Source: Micromonospora endolithica
GTDB lineage: Bacteria > Actinomycetota > Actinomycetes > Mycobacteriales > Micromonosporaceae
Reading direction: 5' to 3'
Assembly (NCBI RefSeq): GCF_003626595.1
Contig: NZ_RBAK01000003.1
Location: 248,001-312,000, forward strand
Length of the DNA stretch: 64,000 nucleotides
A program made the translations under genes and the position numbers. Below, in pieces: positions 60,375 to 64,000 of the stretch. Position 1 is the stretch's first letter. Each line of letters opens with the position of its first letter. The notes below the pieces were generated by a model, which worked only from the letters and a program-made list of their open reading frames with translations, was not told the origin of the DNA and did not search any database.

Positions 60375-61606
60375 GGACGCGATCCGACCGGGACGATCGG
60401 CAGTCGGGCGGAGACTTCGAAGCCGCCGTCGGCACGGGCGGTCGCGTGCAGCTCGCCGCCCAGCAGCTGGCAGCGTTCCCGCATGCCGATGATCCCGCGG
60501 CCGGTCGATGACGAACCGCCGGCACCCACCGGCACGAGCACCCGGTCGCCAGTGCCCTCGTCGGCCACCCGGATGCGCAGGGCGTCAGGCGCGGTTTCGA
60601 TCAGCACGAGCACCCGCGTCGGGCCGACATGGCGGATCACGTTGGTGATCGACTCCTGGATGATGCGGTAGGCGGCGCTGCTCACCGCGCTCGGCAGGGG
60701 CGCCGCACCCAGCGTCTGCTCGACGGTGACGTCGAGTCCGGCGTCGCGGGCCTTGTGCGCGAGCGCGTCGACCTGGTCGAGGCCGGGGTGGGGTTCGCGT
60801 CCGTCGTCCGCGCGCAGGACGCCGAGCACGGCACGCATCTCCTGCAGCGCCCGGGAACTGGTCTGCTCGATCGCGCGCAGCGCGTCACGGGCCTGGTCCG
60901 GCCGCTTGTCCAGCACGTGCGCCGTGACACTGGCCTGCACGTTGATGATCGCGATGGCGTGCGCGACGGTGTCGTGGACCTCGCGCGCGATTCGCAGCCG
61001 CTCGGCGTCCACCCGGGCCCGGGTCTCCTCCTCCCGGGAGCGTTCGGAGAGTTCGGCCCGCCGCTGCGCCTCGGCGGCGATGACCCGGCGGGACCGGACC
61101 GACTCCCCTAGCACCGTACTGATGATCGACGCCCCGATGCGGAAGAACACCCAGCCCACGGCCGCCTCCGGCTCGACGTCCGCACCGGCGACCAACCAGC
61201 CGACGGCCAGCACGACGGTGCCGGTGCTCGCGATCAGCAGCGAGCGGCGTCCGTCACCGTAGGCGGCGAGCGTGTAAAGGGCGACGAACAGGGCGAGGCA
61301 GGACATCCGGTCGGGGTAGTCGAGGCCGAAGTAGACCAGGCTTGCCGCCGCCGTGATCGCGAACACCGCGACCGGCCACCGGCGGCGGGCGACGATGGCC
61401 ACGCCGCTCAGCACCACCAGGGCGTAGCCGGCATACCCGAAGTCCGAGGCAGGTCGAGCGATCGGCTCGGGGAGAACGGCGCCGTAATCGCCGACACTGT
61501 GGACTTGGATCACGGTGACGAACAGTGCCAAGAGAACGTCCGAGAACCAGGAAGGGCGACGAACGAGCCAGGCGCGCAGCCGTTTCGGCGCCACCGGCAG
61601 GTCCAT
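60371..61606 (-). CDS. Membrane histidine kinase (HisKA_3 type)
   Basis: 411 residues. Four or five N-terminal helices (about 20-165) with little extracellular loop, then a coiled coil and the dimerisation/phosphoacceptor helix LRIAREVHDTVAHAIAII (His211). The ATPase domain has N-box SITNVIRHV and glycine-rich GRGIIGMRERCQLLGG. A short sensor suggests sensing in or near the membrane. It is coupled to the response regulator gene. Confidence 0.94.
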   Translation of the reverse strand: MDLPVAPKRLRAWLVRRPSWFSDVLLALFVTVIQVHSVGDYGAVLPEPIARPASDFGYAGYALVVLSGVAIVARRRWPVAVFAITAAASLVYFGLDYPDRMSCLALFVALYTLAAYGDGRRSLLIASTGTVVLAVGWLVAGADVEPEAAVGWVFFRIGASIISTVLGESVRSRRVIAAEAQRRAELSERSREEETRARVDAERLRIAREVHDTVAHAIAIINVQASVTAHVLDKRPDQARDALRAIEQTSSRALQEMRAVLGVLRADDGREPHPGLDQVDALAHKARDAGLDVTVEQTLGAAPLPSAVSSAAYRIIQESITNVIRHVGPTRVLVLIETAPDALRIRVADEGTGDRVLVPVGAGGSSSTGRGIIGMRERCQLLGGELHATARADGGFEVSARLPIVPVGSRP

Positions 61607-61759
61607 AGGGCGATCCTACGACATGGATTCCGTGCCCTGGTACGCGGTCAACTACGCCCTGTGACGTATCCGGATCGCCTTCTCCTACGCGGATCTGCGT
61701 AGCAGGTGCCACGCGTCGCCCGAAGCGCGGCGGGCACCGTCGAGACCATGATCGGTGCC

Positions 61760-62176
61760 ATGAAGAAGTTCTTCGCGGGTCTGGCTTCGCTGCTGCTGCT
61801 CGCCGAGGTTGTCCAGTTCTACCTGGCCGCCAGTGGCGCGTTCGACACCGCGCCGAGGGAGGATGCCTTCTCGCCGCACCGCGCGCTCGGGTACGTCATC
61901 CTCCTGGTCGCTGTGGTGAGCGTCGTCGTCGCCGCACTCGCCCGGGTGCCCGGCCGGCTCATCGGCACGATGGGCCTTGCGGCCGGGCTGGTGCTCATGC
62001 AGTCGTTGATTTTCGAGATCGCCAAGTCCTTCGGCGAGGGCTCCGAGGCGGGACACCTCATCTTCGGTCTGCACGCCGTCAACGGGCTGGCCATCCTCGG
62101 CGTGACGCTGCGGGTCGTGCTGCAGTCGCGTCAGCTGGCGTGGCAGCGCGCCGAGTTCAGGGCCACCCGGTCGTGA
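61760..62176 (+). CDS. Small four-helix membrane protein (DUF6220-like)
   Basis: 138 residues (151 are possible if the frame starts earlier; MIGAMKK at 61748 is an alternative). Four hydrophobic segments starting FFAGLASLLLLAEVVQFYLAASG. Histidines in SPHRALGY and FGLHAVNG are placed as in heme- or quinone-linked membrane families. The frame overlaps the next gene's start (GTGA), so it is coupled to the multicopper oxidase. Function unknown. Confidence 0.75.
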   Translation: MKKFFAGLASLLLLAEVVQFYLAASGAFDTAPREDAFSPHRALGYVILLVAVVSVVVAALARVPGRLIGTMGLAAGLVLMQSLIFEIAKSFGEGSEAGHLIFGLHAVNGLAILGVTLRVVLQSRQLAWQRAEFRATRS

Positions 62177-64000
62177 CCACGACCGCGTTGACGGTCCTGG
62201 ACCACGCCTGGGCACTGCTGGGCGCCGGCGCATGGTCGGCCGCCGGCGTCACTGCGGCGCGGGGCCGGGCCAGACCCGCACTGGTCCTGCTCGCCGTGGC
62301 GATGGTGTTCACGGTGGGCAAGGCGGCGACGGTGACGGCGCTCGCCGGGCGGGGCTGGTGGTTCGTCCAGGAGAAGGTACTGCTCGGGATGCCGCTGCTG
62401 GCGGTGGCCTCGGTGACCGCCCTGGTGACAGCTGGACCGGTGTTGCTGGCGCAACACCGGGGATCGCCCGGACGCGCGGTCGGCGCAGCAGGCGTCGTCG
62501 CGTTGCTCTCCGCCGGGTACGCCGGGTTGGCCGGGTTCGCGGTGACCTACCTCGTCGGGTATCCACTGACCCTGCCGGTGGCGTTGATCACGGTCGGGAT
62601 GGTGGCCGTGGGCGTCCTGGTGACCGCGCGCACGCTCGGCACACCGGACGCGGGCGTCGCGGCGCAGGCGGCGCCGGACCCTCGGCCGGAAGTGTCGCGC
62701 CGACGCCTCCTCGGCGTCGCGGGTGGCGTGGCCGCGGTCGGCGTGACCGGCACCGGCGTGGGCCTGGCGGTGCTGCCCGCCGCCACGGACATCACCGACG
62801 GCGGCGGTCCCGGTCCCGCTCGTGGGTCGACCCTGTCGGTGGCCGACCTGCGCGGTCCGGACGCCCCCGCGCCGGGCGGCGCTCGACGCACGCACGTGCT
62901 GACCGCCCGAAAGGCCGCGGTGCGCCTGCCGTCGGGAGCGGACGTCCACGCCTGGACCTTCGACGGCGTGGCGCCTGGGCCGCAGATCACCGCGACCGAG
63001 GGCGACCTCATCGAAGTCAGGTTGGTCAACCACGACATCGACGGCGGGGTGACCCTGCACTGGCATGGCTACGACGTGCCGTGCGGTGAGGACGGGGTCC
63101 CCGACCTCACCCAGGACGGGGTGAAGCCCGGCGCTTCGTTCGTCTACCGCTTCCGTGCCGACCAGGTCGGGACGTACTGGTATCACACCCATCACGCGTC
63201 GCACATCGGCGTGCTCCGCGGCCTCTACGGCGTTCTCGTCGTGAAACCGCGGGTGGAGCCTGACATCGTCGCCCTCGACCTGGTCGTGCCCGTGCACACC
63301 TTCAACGGCGACGCGGCGGTCGCGGGCGTCGAGCACGTCACGGCTGCGGGGGCGATGGTACGACTTCGGCTGGTCAACACCGACTCCGATCCGCGCCGGT
63401 TCGCGCTGGCGGGCACCCCGTTCCGGGTGGTCGCCGTCGACGGTCGTGACCTGTCCGGGCCCGACGAGACGAGCCGGACCGCGGTACGGCTGCCCGCAGG
63501 CGGCCGGCACGACCTCGTGTTCGCCATGCCGGAGACGTCCGTGGCGCTGCACGTCGACGGCGTCGCCGCGGTGTGGCTGCGGCCCGGCCCCGGTGCCCCC
63601 GATGGCGAGACGGCCGTGCAGGAAACCAGCGGGTGGCCGGAACTCGACCTGCTCAGCTACGGGACCCCGGTCCCGGTGCCGCTACGTGACGAGGTGGCCA
63701 ACCGAAACTTCACGCTGGTCCTGGACCGTGGCTTGGCCATGGTCGACGGATTCCCCGCGTTCGCCCAGACGGTCAACGGACGCGGTCATCCGTCGATCCC
63801 TGACGAACTCGTCGCCGAGGGCGATGTCGTACGGTTCACCGTGGTCAACCGCAGCCTGGAGACCCATCCCTGGCATCTGCACGGTCATCCGGTGCTGATC
63901 CTGTCCCGCAACGGACGCCCGCCGTCGGGCAGTCCGCTGTGGATGGACACCTTCGACGTGCGTCCGGGTGAGGTGTGGGAGGTCGCGTTCCGGGCCACGA
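62173..64000 (+). CDS. Multicopper oxidase with N-terminal membrane domain (partial)
   Basis: 609 residues to the window end. The first 165 hold about five membrane helices. Then SRRRLLGVAGGVAAVG, a Tat-like or anchor segment, leads to the cupredoxin domains. Copper motifs: HWHG (296-299), WYHTHHASH (337-345) and HPWHLHGH (565-572). The fourth, HCH-type motif lies beyond the window. It oxidises substrates or Cu(I) on the outer face with O2. The membrane domain fused in front of a multicopper oxidase is unusual for laccase-type enzymes. GTG at 62173 overlaps the upstream stop. Confidence 0.9.
   Translation, partial: MTTTALTVLDHAWALLGAGAWSAAGVTAARGRARPALVLLAVAMVFTVGKAATVTALAGRGWWFVQEKVLLGMPLLAVASVTALVTAGPVLLAQHRGSPGRAVGAAGVVALLSAGYAGLAGFAVTYLVGYPLTLPVALITVGMVAVGVLVTARTLGTPDAGVAAQAAPDPRPEVSRRRLLGVAGGVAAVGVTGTGVGLAVLPAATDITDGGGPGPARGSTLSVADLRGPDAPAPGGARRTHVLTARKAAVRLPSGADVHAWTFDGVAPGPQITATEGDLIEVRLVNHDIDGGVTLHWHGYDVPCGEDGVPDLTQDGVKPGASFVYRFRADQVGTYWYHTHHASHIGVLRGLYGVLVVKPRVEPDIVALDLVVPVHTFNGDAAVAGVEHVTAAGAMVRLRLVNTDSDPRRFALAGTPFRVVAVDGRDLSGPDETSRTAVRLPAGGRHDLVFAMPETSVALHVDGVAAVWLRPGPGAPDGETAVQETSGWPELDLLSYGTPVPVPLRDEVANRNFTLVLDRGLAMVDGFPAFAQTVNGRGHPSIPDELVAEGDVVRFTVVNRSLETHPWHLHGHPVLILSRNGRPPSGSPLWMDTFDVRPGEVWEVAFRAT

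Overview
The window is very GC-rich, uses GTG starts freely, and has strong purine-rich ribosome binding sites and tightly overlapping stop/start codons. It carries hallmark actinobacterial genes: a mycosin protease, BldG, a 6C small RNA, the Ssd/Tad locus and a TopA with a lysine-rich tail. Gene content and order fit the family Micromonosporaceae, most likely Micromonospora or a close relative; the genus is an inference. Much of the core order (HAD phosphatase, 6C RNA, ssd, tadA-tadB-tadC, helicase, topA, holB) is also known around Rv3661-Rv3644c of Mycobacterium tuberculosis and the SCO35xx region of Streptomyces coelicolor.

Layout. Bases 1-6200 hold a type VII secretion-associated corner: mycosin, a two-domain SseB protein and a small partner, then an epoxide-hydrolase-like protein without its nucleophile and a lipoprotein. 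Bases 6290-12920 carry an immune-inhibitor-A (M6) protease, acetyl-CoA synthetase, a degenerate Fic-like protein and a HAD-IB phosphatase. A 6C RNA gene lies at about 13136-13252. Its terminator hairpin is the attachment site of a 6.6 kb integrated element (13224-19861, flanked by a perfect 29-bp direct repeat). The element carries truncated integrase and creatininase genes, an unknown protein, a class III nucleotide cyclase, a frameshifted zinc-ribbon protein, and a module of a Crp/Fnr regulator, a second cyclase-like protein and a 63-residue membrane protein, with a 37-bp operator palindrome.

Bases 19947-22409 hold a membrane protein, a frameshifted BAAT-type lipoprotein and a membrane-anchored VHL-beta-domain protein. 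Bases 22704-28289 are the ssd/tad pilus operon, preceded by two perfect DnaA boxes. Then come a LURP-one protein, a MrfA-like helicase divergent from bldG and its anti-sigma partner, a proton-pumping pyrophosphatase of the K+-independent type, topA, a sugar/lactone oxidase with a divergent TetR gene, a PLP fold-III enzyme, an MFS-thymidylate kinase fusion, holB, three small WXG100/YbaB-like genes, a RicT/PSP1 protein and a metallophosphoesterase.

A tRNA-Thr(CGU) at 51849 marks the start of a second island. The 3' 35 bases of the tRNA recur at 59149-59183 (33 of 35 identical). Between the two lie a broken IS701-type transposase, a TetR/DHA2 exporter/membrane protein cassette with a partial IS end on its far side, and a MarR/WrbA/DHA2 exporter cassette with a clear MarR operator. 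Beyond the second repeat are an integrase remnant, a two-component system, a small membrane protein and a multicopper oxidase with an N-terminal membrane domain that runs off the window.

The strongest candidate for something undescribed is the cyclase / Crp-like regulator / small membrane protein content of the element inserted in the 6C RNA gene. It resembles cyclic-nucleotide signalling defence systems such as Pycsar but has a different composition.
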